Shown in pieces: positions 44,739-53,578 of a stretch of DNA of 64,000 nt. Made by a program: the position numbers and the translations under genes. A model generated the notes under the pieces. The model did not search any database. It saw nothing but the letters and a program-made list of their open reading frames with translations, and had not been told where the DNA came from. Within the stretch, counting starts at the first letter, position 1. Each line of letters starts with the position of its first letter. The DNA is from Acidimicrobiaceae bacterium (GTDB lineage Bacteria; Actinomycetota; Acidimicrobiia; Acidimicrobiales; Acidimicrobiaceae), in contig JABEUN010000078.1 in the NCBI GenBank assembly GCA_013044385.1, positions 1 to 64,000 of the forward strand, given 5' to 3'.

Positions 44739-45767
44739 ATGATCAAGTTTCAGGAGATCGACCTTAAGGCCCTTGCGCCAAATCCAGCCAATGGTGGCCG
44801 CTTCGAACCCATGGGATTGCTGCAACGTATCGATCCGCTATTTGGGGAGTCCTGCCGGATCGTATCTGGGGCCAAATTGCAACCCGACCAGACGCCCGAT
44901 CTGGAAGATTTCGTTCTCAAGAGGGGATTCTGTCCTTTCTGTGCTGATGTGATCGAGAAGTTGACCTTTCCCTTTCCATCTGAGATTGTTCCAGCCGGAA
45001 GGATTGTCAATGGATTGAGTTGGGTTGTGCCGAACATCCTTGCATACTCGACCTATTCGGCTGTGGGTGTCTATGACACCTCTCGTCACTTCCTGCACCT
45101 CGGGGATTTCACCGAAGAGATTCTCTTCAATGCATTTAGTGGCATGCTCGAGCATGGAAGGGCCGTACGCCGCCACGATAATGCTGTGCGCTACTCATCT
45201 ATCAACGCAAACTATCTTCCGTCTTCCGGTTCGTCGTTGCCGCATCCGCACCTTCAGTCGAGTCACGATTTTGTTCCCCTCTCGTCTCAGCGGCGGGTGG
45301 AGAGCCTTCTCAGAAGTTATGCGGGTGCGTACGGAAGTACCTACTTCGGCGACCTGATATCACTGGAGCGCGGTGGAGCCCGGTGGGTAGGCAAAGTTGG
45401 GAGTTACTCGTTCCTTGTTCCCTTCGCGCCGTCGGGTTTCCATGAGGTGTGGGCGGTCCATGATTCGAAAACCGACCTAGTTGAAATGAACGATGAAGAT
45501 ACGACCTTCCTTGCATCTGGACTGGCCAAAGTGCTGGGGGTATATGAGAAGAAGAATCTGTCGGCATTCAACTTCTCGCTCCAAGGTCTGCCAGTAGAGT
45601 CAGCGGAATTTGGATCGAGGATCCTGTTCCGGATCACCACCCGGTCGGCGATAGAGCCGTACTACAGAAGTGACGTCACCTACTTCGAACGACTATGTGG
45701 AGAGGCGATGATCGACTACTTGCCAGAAGCTTGGGCTGAAGAACTGCGAAGTGAGTTTGGCACCTGA
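44739..45767 (+). CDS. GalT-like nucleotidyltransferase (HIT superfamily)
   Basis: 342 residues. GFCPFCADVIE near 62-72 has the Cys pair that binds zinc in GalT proteins, and LPHPHLQSSHD near 166 has the HPHxQ active-site motif whose second His is the nucleotidylated residue. WVVPNILAYS and the second domain FAPSGFHEVWAVHD also fit. The usual GalT reaction swaps UMP between UDP-glucose and galactose-1-phosphate; the substrate here may differ. ATG 44739 lies after GGGGAATGGTAG. It is isolated from the sugar cluster at 21-40 kb. Confidence 0.75.
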   Translation: MIKFQEIDLKALAPNPANGGRFEPMGLLQRIDPLFGESCRIVSGAKLQPDQTPDLEDFVLKRGFCPFCADVIEKLTFPFPSEIVPAGRIVNGLSWVVPNILAYSTYSAVGVYDTSRHFLHLGDFTEEILFNAFSGMLEHGRAVRRHDNAVRYSSINANYLPSSGSSLPHPHLQSSHDFVPLSSQRRVESLLRSYAGAYGSTYFGDLISLERGGARWVGKVGSYSFLVPFAPSGFHEVWAVHDSKTDLVEMNDEDTTFLASGLAKVLGVYEKKNLSAFNFSLQGLPVESAEFGSRILFRITTRSAIEPYYRSDVTYFERLCGEAMIDYLPEAWAEELRSEFGT

Positions 45768-45792
45768 GGCGCCGAACTTTGCCACCTTCTGA

Positions 45793-45841
45793 GATTCTCG
45801 GTCAAGTACTTTGCCGGATGCTCCGATTGACCTAGAGAATC
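45793..45841. repeat. Inverted repeat between GalT-like gene and chemoreceptor
   Basis: GATTCTCGGTCAA (45793-45805) is complementary to TTGACC-TA-GAGAATC (45827-45841) at all 13 positions, with a two-base bulge, around a 21-nt spacer. It lies 26 nt after the GalT-like stop and 33 nt before the chemoreceptor start. There is no T-run after it, so it may be an operator or an RNA hairpin at the 5' end of the chemoreceptor transcript. Confidence 0.5.
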
Positions 45842-45874
45842 GGCATCTTTCTGCATTAAGTCCTAGGAGTACCC

Positions 45875-47599
45875 ATGAAGTTGTTCAAGAAGGCGGCCAT
45901 CGGTTTCGCGGTGGTCATCTTGGTTGCATTGTTGAGTACTGGCCTAGTCATACAGCATGCATCGTCGGCTTCATCTCAGATGACACAGTACAAAGTGAAT
46001 ACCGGACGTCTGGTGGCTTTTTCCAAACAACTCGAGATCGACTTCTATAACTACGACGATCAGATGAACATGTATCCGCTGGTTGCCATCTCGTCGCCGA
46101 CTTCAACCAGCCTCATCAGTTCTACCTATGACAACGCTGTTCGAGCCAGGGATCAGCTGATGAACGATGTCCAGTCGGTCCAAGCCCTAGCCAAGGGCAA
46201 TCCAGCAGTTCTATCTGTACTCTCGTACATTGCCCGTGACGTCAAGGCTTACAATTCATTTGCTGCTCAGGTGCGACAGGCCACCTTGGCGGGAGACATG
46301 TCCAAGGCGTCGTACATCCAGACGGTCGGCAACCTCGCCACTTCAAACGACCTGATGTCCAGACTGTCCAAACTCGGCGCTTTAGTGGACGCAAGTGGGA
46401 TAGCCCAACTGAGTCAGATTGCATCCGAGCAGACAACAGTCAAGAGCCTTGCGGTCGTTGAAACACTTCTAGTCTTAGTCCTTTTGGCAGTGTTGGCGTT
46501 CGGATTCAATTCGATGGTCCTCAAGCCAATTTCTGAGCTTCAGGGTGAACTAGACGGAATCAACTCCGACAGGGGTGAATTCTCGAGCAAACTGAAAGAC
46601 TCCCGCAAGGACGAACTTGGCGACCTTGCAAAGGGCTTCAACACCTTCCGGGGCAAAATTGTAAGTATCCTTGTTCAATTTGCCGATTATGCCGAGGAGA
46701 TCGGAACTGCCGGGAAGAACGTAGGCCGCAGCTCCCAGGTACTTTCTGAGGCAATGGGTACTACTTCGGATCGGGTGAAGAAGGTCGCCGCCTCTTCCGA
46801 GCAGATCGTATCCAGCGTTTCATCGGTGTCTACTGCGACCGATGAGATGCGGATTTCGATCGGCGAGATCGCAAACTCAGCTGCCTCTGCAGCGGGCGTA
46901 GCGAATTCGGCCGTCGAACTTGCGAGTCGGACCACCGAGTTGGTTGACAGATTGGGTGTCTCATCAGGAGAGGTCGGCGACGTCGTTACGACGATCAAGG
47001 CCATAGCAGAGCAGACTAATCTACTGGCACTGAACGCTGCAATCGAGGCGGCCAGGGCTGGCGAGGCCGGTAAGGGATTCCAGGTCGTCGCATCGGAGGT
47101 GAAGGAGCTGGCGAAGGACACATCAAAAGCCACCGAGGAGATCGCCGAGAAGATGCGCACGATCCAGCGGGATGTATCGGATACGGTGGCGGCGATTTCG
47201 GAGATAGAGCGAGTTATCAGGGAGATCAACGATACTCAGGCGACGATAGCCTCCGCCGTAGAGGAGCAGTCGGTTACTACGAACGAGATCGGACGGGTGG
47301 CGTCGGAGGCCTACAGCGGATCGTCGCAGATCGGTTCGCACATCTCCGAGGTGGCCGAGGCCGCCGAGGGTTCGCTAGCGTCTCTTTCCGAGATGAGTCA
47401 GTCATCGGAACAGTTAGCCAATGTGGCACATACGTTGACGGCTCTGGTGGAGAAGTTCAACATCACACCCTCCCGGCAAGGCGGAGGCGATGGATCCCCA
47501 AAGGATCAGTCAAACCTTCGTAAGGGTGCCGACCGTGCCGCTAAGGAGCGGAGGTCGCGATTTGGCGATGTAGGTGACAGGGAGTGGGTCGCGAAATAG
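45875..47599 (+). CDS. Methyl-accepting chemotaxis protein
   Basis: 574 residues. Membrane helix 1 (about 7-29), an outer four-helix-type sensor region (30-195), membrane helix 2 (about 196-217, [19 protein letters not shown]), a HAMP domain, then the long signalling coiled coil with the hairpin tip [30 protein letters not shown]. It should bind a signal outside and regulate a CheA kinase. No che or motility genes are in this window. A C-terminal basic tail ([18 protein letters not shown]) lacks a clear CheR pentapeptide. Confidence 0.93.
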   Translation: MKLFKKAAIGFAVVILVALLSTGLVIQHASSASSQMTQYKVNTGRLVAFSKQLEIDFYNYDDQMNMYPLVAISSPTSTSLISSTYDNAVRARDQLMNDVQSVQALAKGNPAVLSVLSYIARDVKAYNSFAAQVRQATLAGDMSKASYIQTVGNLATSNDLMSRLSKLGALVDASGIAQLSQIASEQTTVKSLAVVETLLVLVLLAVLAFGFNSMVLKPISELQGELDGINSDRGEFSSKLKDSRKDELGDLAKGFNTFRGKIVSILVQFADYAEEIGTAGKNVGRSSQVLSEAMGTTSDRVKKVAASSEQIVSSVSSVSTATDEMRISIGEIANSAASAAGVANSAVELASRTTELVDRLGVSSGEVGDVVTTIKAIAEQTNLLALNAAIEAARAGEAGKGFQVVASEVKELAKDTSKATEEIAEKMRTIQRDVSDTVAAISEIERVIREINDTQATIASAVEEQSVTTNEIGRVASEAYSGSSQIGSHISEVAEAAEGSLASLSEMSQSSEQLANVAHTLTALVEKFNITPSRQGGGDGSPKDQSNLRKGADRAAKERRSRFGDVGDREWVAK

Positions 47600-47622
47600 A
47601 AAGTGGGCTCAACACCGTAGGG

Positions 47623-48456
47623 TCAAGTGGAAGAGATACGCTCGCTGAGCCTGGACATCCGAGATATCCAGCCGTCCACGTCGTTTGACATTCCCTTTAG
47701 GTAGTCAGATACCTCCGGATGTGGGAGTATCAGAAATCGACCCTCTTTGACCGCTGAGATGGTGACCCTCGCGACGTCTTCCGGCTCGCGCACATCGCCG
47801 GCCACTGTAACTGCACTCTGGGCAAGTACATCCTCGGCGATCGTCCCTTGCTGTTCAGCGCCCCTTTTTAGCTCAGGGAACAGCATTGGCGTTCTGACGC
47901 CTTGTGGACATAGACAGGAGACCTCGATCCCCCGTGGCCGGTAGGTGATAGCCATCCACTCCGAAAGAGCAACAGCCGCGTGTTTGCTAACGGCGTAAGG
48001 CGCTGCACCAAGCACCGTCAGAAGGCCGGCGGCAGAGGCGGTCTGGATTAGGTGCCCCCCGCCCCTCGCCTCCATGAGCGGAACCAATTTCCGGGCCGCC
48101 CATACGTGAGGCATCAGATTCACATTCCAGGAGTCGAGCCAAAACTCATCCGGCGCCTCGACGCCGCCCGAGCGGGAGATTCCGGCGTTGGAGAAGAATA
48201 TCGAAATGGCGCCGACCGTGGACTCTATTTCATCTATGGCTCCAACCAGTTCAGATTCGATGCGAACATCAGTGGGATGAAGTGAGGTCGACTTCGATTC
48301 CGGGTCGACTTCCGCCCTCGTAAGCCGCAGGCCATCATCGTCTAGATCGATCATCGCAACGTGCGATGCACCAACCCGCAACAGTTCCGACACCAAGGCT
48401 TTGCCGATTCCCGACGCAGCGCCGGTGACGGCACATACCTTCCCATTTGGATCCAT
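47623..48456 (-). CDS. Short-chain dehydrogenase/reductase
   Basis: 277 residues with the classical SDR motifs: VTGAASGIGKALVSELL (TGxxxGIG), FSNAGIS (NAG), and YAVSKHAAVAL (YxxxK). IDLDDDGL after beta-2 suggests NAD rather than NADP, since an Asp follows the second strand. The C-terminal part carries the GVRTPML loop of alcohol and hydroxysteroid dehydrogenase relatives. The substrate is unknown. It stands alone between the chemoreceptor (convergent) and a DsbA-like gene. Confidence 0.88.
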   Translation of the reverse strand: MDPNGKVCAVTGAASGIGKALVSELLRVGASHVAMIDLDDDGLRLTRAEVDPESKSTSLHPTDVRIESELVGAIDEIESTVGAISIFFSNAGISRSGGVEAPDEFWLDSWNVNLMPHVWAARKLVPLMEARGGGHLIQTASAAGLLTVLGAAPYAVSKHAAVALSEWMAITYRPRGIEVSCLCPQGVRTPMLFPELKRGAEQQGTIAEDVLAQSAVTVAGDVREPEDVARVTISAVKEGRFLILPHPEVSDYLKGMSNDVDGWISRMSRLSERISST

Positions 48457-48524
48457 GTCCGGATCCTATCGCCATCTCGCTGCTGAAGCTCGTCGGTCCC
48501 AGATGGGTCAAGTCGATGTCTAAG

Positions 48525-49127
48525 CTATCGGGCGATCTGGGTCTGTTTCACCTCATTGAGTTCAGGGAAGTCCAGAATCGACTCGAGGACCCTTCCGAGC
48601 AGCCTTGTGGAGTAAGCAGCGTCATCGCTCGGCCTGGTCATAACCCTGACGAATGTAGCGGTTCCAGCGGCAAATATGGTGGGAACACCGAAGACCTGAT
48701 AGGTCTCGACGCTTTCCATGTGGCCCTCCCGATACCGATCCCTTGGCCATCCGGCGTCGATCTGCTCCATGACCTTGGTCGAATCTATGTCGAACTCGGA
48801 AAGGACGGAGGAGATCACGTTCCAGTTGGAGATGTCGTTCCCCTTGTCATGCCTAGTGGCAAACATCGATACGTGGAAGTCGAGGAAAAGTTCTGGATAC
48901 AGCTCCTTTACGACCAATCCGGTCGAGACGGCGAGAAGATCATCCGATCTTTCCGGATCTTCGAAGACAGACGGATGGTCCTCCGGGATGTGTGTCTGGG
49001 TCAATGAGAAGGGGATGAAATCTACATTCCAGTCGGCTCCGGCCTTGAGGGCAGTTACGAGGTGCTCGTGCGCGTTTCTGGCGAAAGGGCACTTGTAGTC
49101 CCAGTTGATTGCAAAGGTAGTACTCAC
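48525..49127 (-). CDS. DsbA-family thioredoxin-fold protein
   Basis: 200 residues from GTG 49127; the longer frame to 49262 would overlap the Nudix gene and adds unlike sequence. It has the DsbA fold (DYKCPFARNAHEHLV at the N-terminus, cis-Pro region VFGVPTIFAAG near 165) with a helical insert between. The active site is CPFA: Cys 13 is present but the second cysteine of CxxC is missing, so it is unlikely to be a dithiol oxidase and may use glutathione- or mycothiol-type chemistry. No signal peptide is present, so it is cytosolic. Confidence 0.75.
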   Translation of the reverse strand: MSTTFAINWDYKCPFARNAHEHLVTALKAGADWNVDFIPFSLTQTHIPEDHPSVFEDPERSDDLLAVSTGLVVKELYPELFLDFHVSMFATRHDKGNDISNWNVISSVLSEFDIDSTKVMEQIDAGWPRDRYREGHMESVETYQVFGVPTIFAAGTATFVRVMTRPSDDAAYSTRLLGRVLESILDFPELNEVKQTQIAR

Positions 49128-49162
49128 GCTCAGGTAAACACCTAGGTCGTTCCCGATAATCC

Positions 49163-49606
49163 CTATAGTTGGAGCGTTTCGGCCATCTCTTGGACCTCTT
49201 TGATGACCGACCTGTCCGAGCCGTAGGTGACCAGCGCCATTGCCCTTCGTATCGGTGCCCACTTGACTACCGATACCTCTTTTGGATCCTGGGTGACGAG
49301 GTCGGTAAGCGGTTTCACCTCGGGCGCCATCGCCCAGAAGTGGACAATCTTGCTCTGGCCGCCGGGAAGGCCATACTCAACCGAGGACAGTTGATCAAGT
49401 GCTACCGGCGTTATCCCTGTCTCCTCGGTCACCTCGCGAAGTGCGCAGTCCAACGGGGACTCACCGGGGTCAAGCTTGCCCTTAGGAAGACTCCAATCCC
49501 CGTGTCCGGGCCTGAAGACCAGCACAACACCCAGTGCGTTGGATGCATCTCTCCAGATTAAAGCACCACCGCATGCGACTATCCGTCCTGCCGCTTCAGC
49601 TGCCAT
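49163..49606 (-). CDS. Nudix hydrolase
   Basis: 147 residues with a complete Nudix box, GKLDPGESPLDCALREVTEETGI (G-x5-E-x7-REVTEETGI), near 45-67. It hydrolyses a nucleoside diphosphate linked to another group; the protein is of MutT1-like length without the histidine-phosphatase extension of mycobacterial MutT1. Its start overlaps the end of the PAP2 gene upstream by 11 nt, suggesting co-transcription with it. Confidence 0.85.
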   Translation of the reverse strand: MAAEAAGRIVACGGALIWRDASNALGVVLVFRPGHGDWSLPKGKLDPGESPLDCALREVTEETGITPVALDQLSSVEYGLPGGQSKIVHFWAMAPEVKPLTDLVTQDPKEVSVVKWAPIRRAMALVTYGSDRSVIKEVQEMAETLQL

Positions 49607-50165
49607 GTTGACTCCGGAGAAAGATCATTTTGGTGACCTTTCCCACCGCCGTACCTAAAATTGCTCCGCCAACCACATCTGATGCGTGGTGGATCTGCAC
49701 GTGGACACGTGAGTATGAGACGATCGACGCGATCGCCAAGTACATCGGATCTATCCACTCCGACTCACTCATTATTGTTGCCCACATGAATGCAGCGCTG
49801 GCGTGACCAGAAGGGAAACTCGAAGTCAGCGGTTGCCTCAGCGGAAGGGGACGCTTGCCTTGGAATGCGGGCCGATCGCGGTTGAACGCCGTCTTGACCA
49901 CGATGTTGACCATCCCAGAATCGGCGATCAGTGCTGCTGCGAGTACCTTGGCCTTGTGCCCGGATCTCGGGTTCAGTCCCATCGCTGCGGCAGTTATGAA
50001 CCAGGCCAGAGAGTGATCAGCTAGTGCGGAGGCCGAGTAGAAGAGCCTGTTGGCTGCTGCACTTCGGCGAAGTGGCCCAGCTCCCTTCTCGGCGAGTTCA
50101 TCGAATTTATCCACGATGGACCAAAAGCCTGTTTCATCATGTTTGGGTTGGTCCTGCTCAGTCAC
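49596..50165 (-). CDS. PAP2-family membrane phosphatase
   Basis: 189 residues with the three PAP2 motifs: KTAFNRDRP (KxxxxxxRP), FPSGHASAA (PSGH) and SRVHVQIHHASDVVGG (SRxxxxxHxxxD). Four or so hydrophobic segments suggest an integral membrane enzyme that removes phosphate from lipid phosphates such as undecaprenyl pyrophosphate or phosphatidate; which one is unknown. It belongs to a close run (RecB-like nuclease, PAP2, Nudix) with gaps of ten bases or overlaps. Confidence 0.85.
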   Translation of the reverse strand: MTEQDQPKHDETGFWSIVDKFDELAEKGAGPLRRSAAANRLFYSASALADHSLAWFITAAAMGLNPRSGHKAKVLAAALIADSGMVNIVVKTAFNRDRPAFQGKRPLPLRQPLTSSFPSGHASAAFMWATIMSESEWIDPMYLAIASIVSYSRVHVQIHHASDVVGGAILGTAVGKVTKMIFLRSQHGS

Positions 50166-50174
50166 GCTTTAAAC

Positions 50175-50996
50175 CTAGTCACGCGCTGAGTTCTTCGCCA
50201 GATTGGTCTCAAGTGCGGTGGTCGTCCGGGCCGGGCACATCTGCTGGTAACTGCAGTAGGTACATAACCGCGACACTCTCGGCCTGAAGTCGTCCCTCTC
50301 GCAAGCGGTTACGACGGCCCTCCAGATGGCTTGGGTCTGATTCCTCAAGGCGGACACGGTCTGGGCTGTCGGGTGTGCAGTGATTGTGATGGCATCACGG
50401 AGGTAGATCAATTGGACTGAGACGGGTCTGACGCCGAGCACCTTCTCGCAGAGAAAAGCGTAGAACTGGACACCAACCAGTTTGTCCTTTTCGTGAGCGG
50501 CACCGGGGACTTTCCCCGTTTTGTAGTCGGTGATCGTCAAGGAGCCGTCGTCGTTTAGGTCCAACCTGTCAATGATTCCCCGAAGCCTCATGTCCCCTTC
50601 GGAGAACTCGAGAAGTATCTCCGTGCCAATTGCGGTGATCTCGTTCGGGTCTTCGACCTCGAAGTCGTTACTGACCATTTGGAGAGATGACGCCCTGAAC
50701 TCCTCTAGCCAATCGGTATGGGATGAGTGCCCATTCAACCCATCTAGTTCTCCGTTGTCGGCCGCCTCCTGCCACACTTTCTCGAAAATCCCCTTTGCCA
50801 CCGCTTTGGAACGTTGCCCCTTGGGAACCTCGAAGTACAACCTATCGAGGGTTCTGTGGGCGAGGGTACCTCTGACGGCCCACTGGTTCTGTGGCTGGGG
50901 GACCTTGTCGATGACAGAGAGTTTGAAGGAGTATCCGCACTCCTTGAAGGAGTTTACTTTTGACGGTGTGAGTGAGCTTGGTATCTCAAGGGCCAT
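50175..50996 (-). CDS. RecB/Cas4-like nuclease with Fe-S cysteines
   Basis: 273 residues of the PD-(D/E)XK superfamily: SLTPSKVNSFKECGYSFKL at the N-terminus, catalytic GIIDRLDLNDDGSLTITDYK (Asp and DYK) in the middle, and CTYCSYQQMCPA at the C-terminus. One N-terminal Cys plus three C-terminal ones is the iron-sulfur arrangement of Cas4 and AddB-type nucleases. No helicase domain and no cas genes are near, so it is a stand-alone nuclease, probably in DNA repair. It begins a three-gene run with PAP2 and Nudix. Confidence 0.82.
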   Translation of the reverse strand: MALEIPSSLTPSKVNSFKECGYSFKLSVIDKVPQPQNQWAVRGTLAHRTLDRLYFEVPKGQRSKAVAKGIFEKVWQEAADNGELDGLNGHSSHTDWLEEFRASSLQMVSNDFEVEDPNEITAIGTEILLEFSEGDMRLRGIIDRLDLNDDGSLTITDYKTGKVPGAAHEKDKLVGVQFYAFLCEKVLGVRPVSVQLIYLRDAITITAHPTAQTVSALRNQTQAIWRAVVTACERDDFRPRVSRLCTYCSYQQMCPARTTTALETNLAKNSARD

Positions 50997-51111
50997 TTGC
51001 TAAAAGCCTAGGCGACGGTCAGGGTCGAAGGAGTGATCAACGGAACTCTGATTCAGTCGAGCCTGGGGGCCTACTATGACATGGTCATCCGAATGGTGGG
51101 TTGATCTAGCC

Positions 51112-51957
51112 TTAGGAGAACTCCGAAAGGATTAGCTCTGCAAAGAGTTCGGGCGTGACCATAGGCCCGAAGTGGTCCGCGCCCTCGATCATCTGGTATT
51201 CACACTCACCCATGCGCGACGCCAACTCCTTCATATAATCCGGTGAAAAGGTTTGTGAAACTTCTCCGGAAGCGATCAAAGACATCGTACTTATCTCTGG
51301 AAGGCGGTCGTATGTGTCGACATCTGCCATCGACGAGTAGATGTTCGCCTCATCCTCGCGTAGACACTTAAGGACGACCTTGCCATTGCCGGAATCCCTC
51401 ATGCAGGATTCGACATACGCGACTATCGATGCGTCCGTGAATGTGGCGATCGGCGGCTTGGATCGAAAGTTGGCCAGCGCCTCCTCTTTGGATTCGAATT
51501 CCGATCTCCTTCGGAGCGTGAGGTCCACCAAGGGAGAGCTGACTTCTTTGCTTCCAGCGATGTTAGGAGGTGCGACGATCGGCTCATAGAGGTATAGCTG
51601 TGTAAATCCTCCCGGCAATATGAGTTCGGACCGTAGAAGTGATTGGGCCCCGCAAGAGTGCCCGAATCCAAATATTGGTGTGTCTGGTGGAGAGACTGAA
51701 GAAATGTACTGCTGTGCCGCAAGGACGTCTAGTCCAAACTGCGCCCAATCGTACGTTCCGCTTGAAGGTCGGTCGGAATCTCCCTGGCCTCGTAGATCTA
51801 TGCCGTAGACGGAGTGACGTTGCACCAGAAGGTCGGCAAGTGGCTGATAGACGGGAGCTGAAAATCCTGTAGCGTGCACTATTAGCAGCGGGTCGCCTTC
51901 GCCGCCCATATGGTGAAGCGCGAGTCGGATCCCGTCTCCAGAAGTGATTTGGATCAT
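51112..51957 (-). CDS. Alpha/beta hydrolase
   Basis: 281 residues with the alpha/beta-hydrolase core: oxyanion region LIVHATGFSAPVY, YGIDLRGQGDSDRP, nucleophile elbow GFGHSCGAQ (GxSxG), acidic residue region after LIASGEVSQTF, and catalytic His in EGADHFGPM. The substrate cannot be assigned. It is cytosolic and stands alone, divergent from a small NTF2-like gene about 60 nt away. Confidence 0.85.
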   Translation of the reverse strand: MIQITSGDGIRLALHHMGGEGDPLLIVHATGFSAPVYQPLADLLVQRHSVYGIDLRGQGDSDRPSSGTYDWAQFGLDVLAAQQYISSVSPPDTPIFGFGHSCGAQSLLRSELILPGGFTQLYLYEPIVAPPNIAGSKEVSSPLVDLTLRRRSEFESKEEALANFRSKPPIATFTDASIVAYVESCMRDSGNGKVVLKCLREDEANIYSSMADVDTYDRLPEISTMSLIASGEVSQTFSPDYMKELASRMGECEYQMIEGADHFGPMVTPELFAELILSEFS

Positions 51958-52015
51958 CTGAGAGAAACTAGTTGAGTGTTTGTAATCAGAGGGCAGGTCG
52001 ATTATCTACTCCAGC

Positions 52016-52387
52016 GTGATTGATGTGAATCTTGCTTTCTATAGGGCGCTCGAGTCCAATGACCTGGTGTTGATGTCCGAGGTCTGGGAGAACTCTGACA
52101 GAGTCGCATGTACCCATCCCGGTAGGACCCGTCTGGACGGAATAGACGGAGTAATCGAATCCTTTCGGAGAATCTTCGAATTTGCCCCGGCACCCCAGAT
52201 CTTGATTTCGGAAGTGTCCGTAGTCGTTGAGAGGCGGGTGGCGTGGGTGAGTCTGGTCGAGAATTTTCTTTTTCCAGTGACCGGTGCGGCTTCTGCTCTC
52301 AACATCTTCACCTTCGATTCGAAGCGCGGTTGGCAGATGGTACTTCATCAGGCGGCGCCGATTCTCGTATCAAGTCGGAGTGAGTAG
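52016..52387 (+). CDS. NTF2-like (SnoaL/DUF4440) small protein
   Basis: 123 residues beginning with GTG. The pattern of helices then a curved sheet (NLAFYRALESNDLVLMSEVW, THPGRTRLDGIDGVIESFR, FDSKRGWQMVLHQAAP) is that of SnoaL_3 and DUF4440 domains. These are enzyme-like or ligand-binding folds with no single function. Its length is typical. It is divergent from the hydrolase and upstream of dedA by 72 nt. Confidence 0.78.
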   Translation: MIDVNLAFYRALESNDLVLMSEVWENSDRVACTHPGRTRLDGIDGVIESFRRIFEFAPAPQILISEVSVVVERRVAWVSLVENFLFPVTGAASALNIFTFDSKRGWQMVLHQAAPILVSSRSE

Positions 52388-52459
52388 GGCGGCTTACGGT
52401 TTCTGAATCGCACGTGAGACTAGGTGACATGCTGGTTTTGAGCGAGTAGCTTCTATTGC

Positions 52460-53044
52460 GTGCAACACCTAGTTTCGAGTTACGGGATCTTGGCGATATT
52501 CCTTCTCATGACCGCCGAATCCGCATGTATTCCGATACCATCCGAGTTGATAATGACGTTTGCCGGAGCGCTCGCCGCCACCGGGAAGCTGAGTTTCGCT
52601 GGAGCGGTAGTAGCAGGCTCTTTGGGGAACGTAGTTGGCAGCTACGTCGCGTGGATCGTCGGGCGGACCGGCGGTAGGGCTGCCGTCATCAGATTTGGAC
52701 GTTACGTGTGGCTCAAGGAGGAGGACCTACACAGGGCTGAGCGGTGGTTTGCCACGAAGGGAGACAGGGCAGTTCTGATAGGCCGCCTGCTTCCCGTGGT
52801 GCGTACATTCATTTCGCTTCCGGCGGGAATCGGTGAGATGCCCCCGACCCGGTTCGGCGTGTACACAGCTTTGGGCAGCGTGCCTTTTGTGCTCGCTCTT
52901 ACGGCAATCGGCTATGCGCTGGGTTCAAACTTCAACACAGCGGCAAAGGTAGTCCAGTATGCCGGTTACCTTATCGCAGTGATAATCGTGGCACTCGTGG
53001 TCGCCTTTTATGTCAGGAGATCGAAGCAACGCGAGGCAAGCTAG
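52460..53044 (+). CDS. DedA-family membrane protein
   Basis: 194 residues with several hydrophobic segments and the family motifs: ESACIPIPSELIMTFAGALA near the N-terminus, the Gly-rich GSLGNVVGSYVAWIVGRTGG, and GRLLPVVRTFISLPAGIGEM. DedA proteins act in lipid-carrier (undecaprenyl phosphate) or phospholipid translocation and in proton-motive-force maintenance. The GTG start at 52460 lacks a visible ribosome-binding site. Directly downstream are two tRNA genes. Confidence 0.88.
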   Translation: MQHLVSSYGILAIFLLMTAESACIPIPSELIMTFAGALAATGKLSFAGAVVAGSLGNVVGSYVAWIVGRTGGRAAVIRFGRYVWLKEEDLHRAERWFATKGDRAVLIGRLLPVVRTFISLPAGIGEMPPTRFGVYTALGSVPFVLALTAIGYALGSNFNTAAKVVQYAGYLIAVIIVALVVAFYVRRSKQREAS

Positions 53045-53101
53045 TGAATTGATCGCTTGACGACCAGTTCCTGGTTCAGAGCGGCTAAATTCTATCGGGC
53101 A

Positions 53102-53178
53102 CGGGGAGTGGCGCAGCTTGGAAGCGTACCTGCTTTGGGAGCAGGGGGCCGCGGGTTCAAATCCCGCCTCCCCGACCA
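53102..53178 (+). tRNA. tRNA-Pro (anticodon TGG)
   Basis: Seven-pair acceptor stem CGGGGAG with CTCCCCG, D arm GCGC...GCGT, anticodon stem CCTGC/GCAGG around TTTGGGA (anticodon TGG, reads CCA), T arm GCGGG-TTCAAAT-CCCGC, discriminator A and encoded CCA. It precedes tRNA-Gly by 15 nt. Confidence 0.95.
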
Positions 53179-53193
53179 GGCGCGGTCCTGAAT

Positions 53194-53267
<74 letters not shown>

Positions 53268-53544
53268 AGGGGATCTGATTTGGGATCCTCTACGAATTAC
53301 TCGAGTCTTAGCGGTCTGCTGCTTGATAGTTGGCCTCACACACACCGTGGTCGTTGTCATCGAGGTGGAGTGAGTGACAACTCGCCCCTATGTGATGGAA
53401 CTCGGGTATCCGGATCTTGAATCTAAGACTGCGCAGCAGTGCAGCTCCAGCCACGCGGGCAATGAGGTCACGACTTGAGACAGATCTCCCGTTCATTCAT
53501 TGTCCGCTGTTTGGGTGATCGGTGAGGATTTCCGGTATTCTAGA
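53268..53544. other. Gene-free stretch between tRNA-Gly and the CsoR-family gene
   Basis: I see no credible gene, RNA or terminator in this stretch. It ends with the promoter and operator region of the CsoR-family gene. Confidence 0.5.
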
Positions 53545-53558
53545 TACGTAGGCGGGTA
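53545..53558. promoter_or_regulatory. Candidate operator before the CsoR/CstR-family gene
   Basis: TACGTAGGCGGGTA has the TAC-N8-GTA dyad and G-rich centre typical of CsoR-family operators, and shares 10 of 14 positions with the perfect palindrome upstream of the rhodanese gene (54373). It lies 20 nt before the ATG at 53579, a place suited to autoregulation. Confidence 0.5.
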
Positions 53559-53578
53559 TAGGTTTGGGGTTTGTAAAG

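Noticed and set aside
46687-47229. Long open frame on the minus strand inside the chemoreceptor gene
   Set aside because: It is the antisense reading of a clear coding region with strong family motifs; similar antisense frames occur at 60737-61321, 17238-18017 and 3726-4328.
50175-50996. Cas4 as evidence of a CRISPR locus
   Set aside because: No repeat array and no other cas genes occur; the protein fits stand-alone RecB-family nucleases.
51033-51104. Small 23-codon frame with GAAGGA before a GTG
   Set aside because: Too short and without any conserved feature; likely chance in a 115-nt gap.
53045-53101. TTGACG as the -35 box of a tRNA promoter
   Set aside because: The nearest AT-rich -10 candidates lie 23 or more bases away, too far for a standard promoter.
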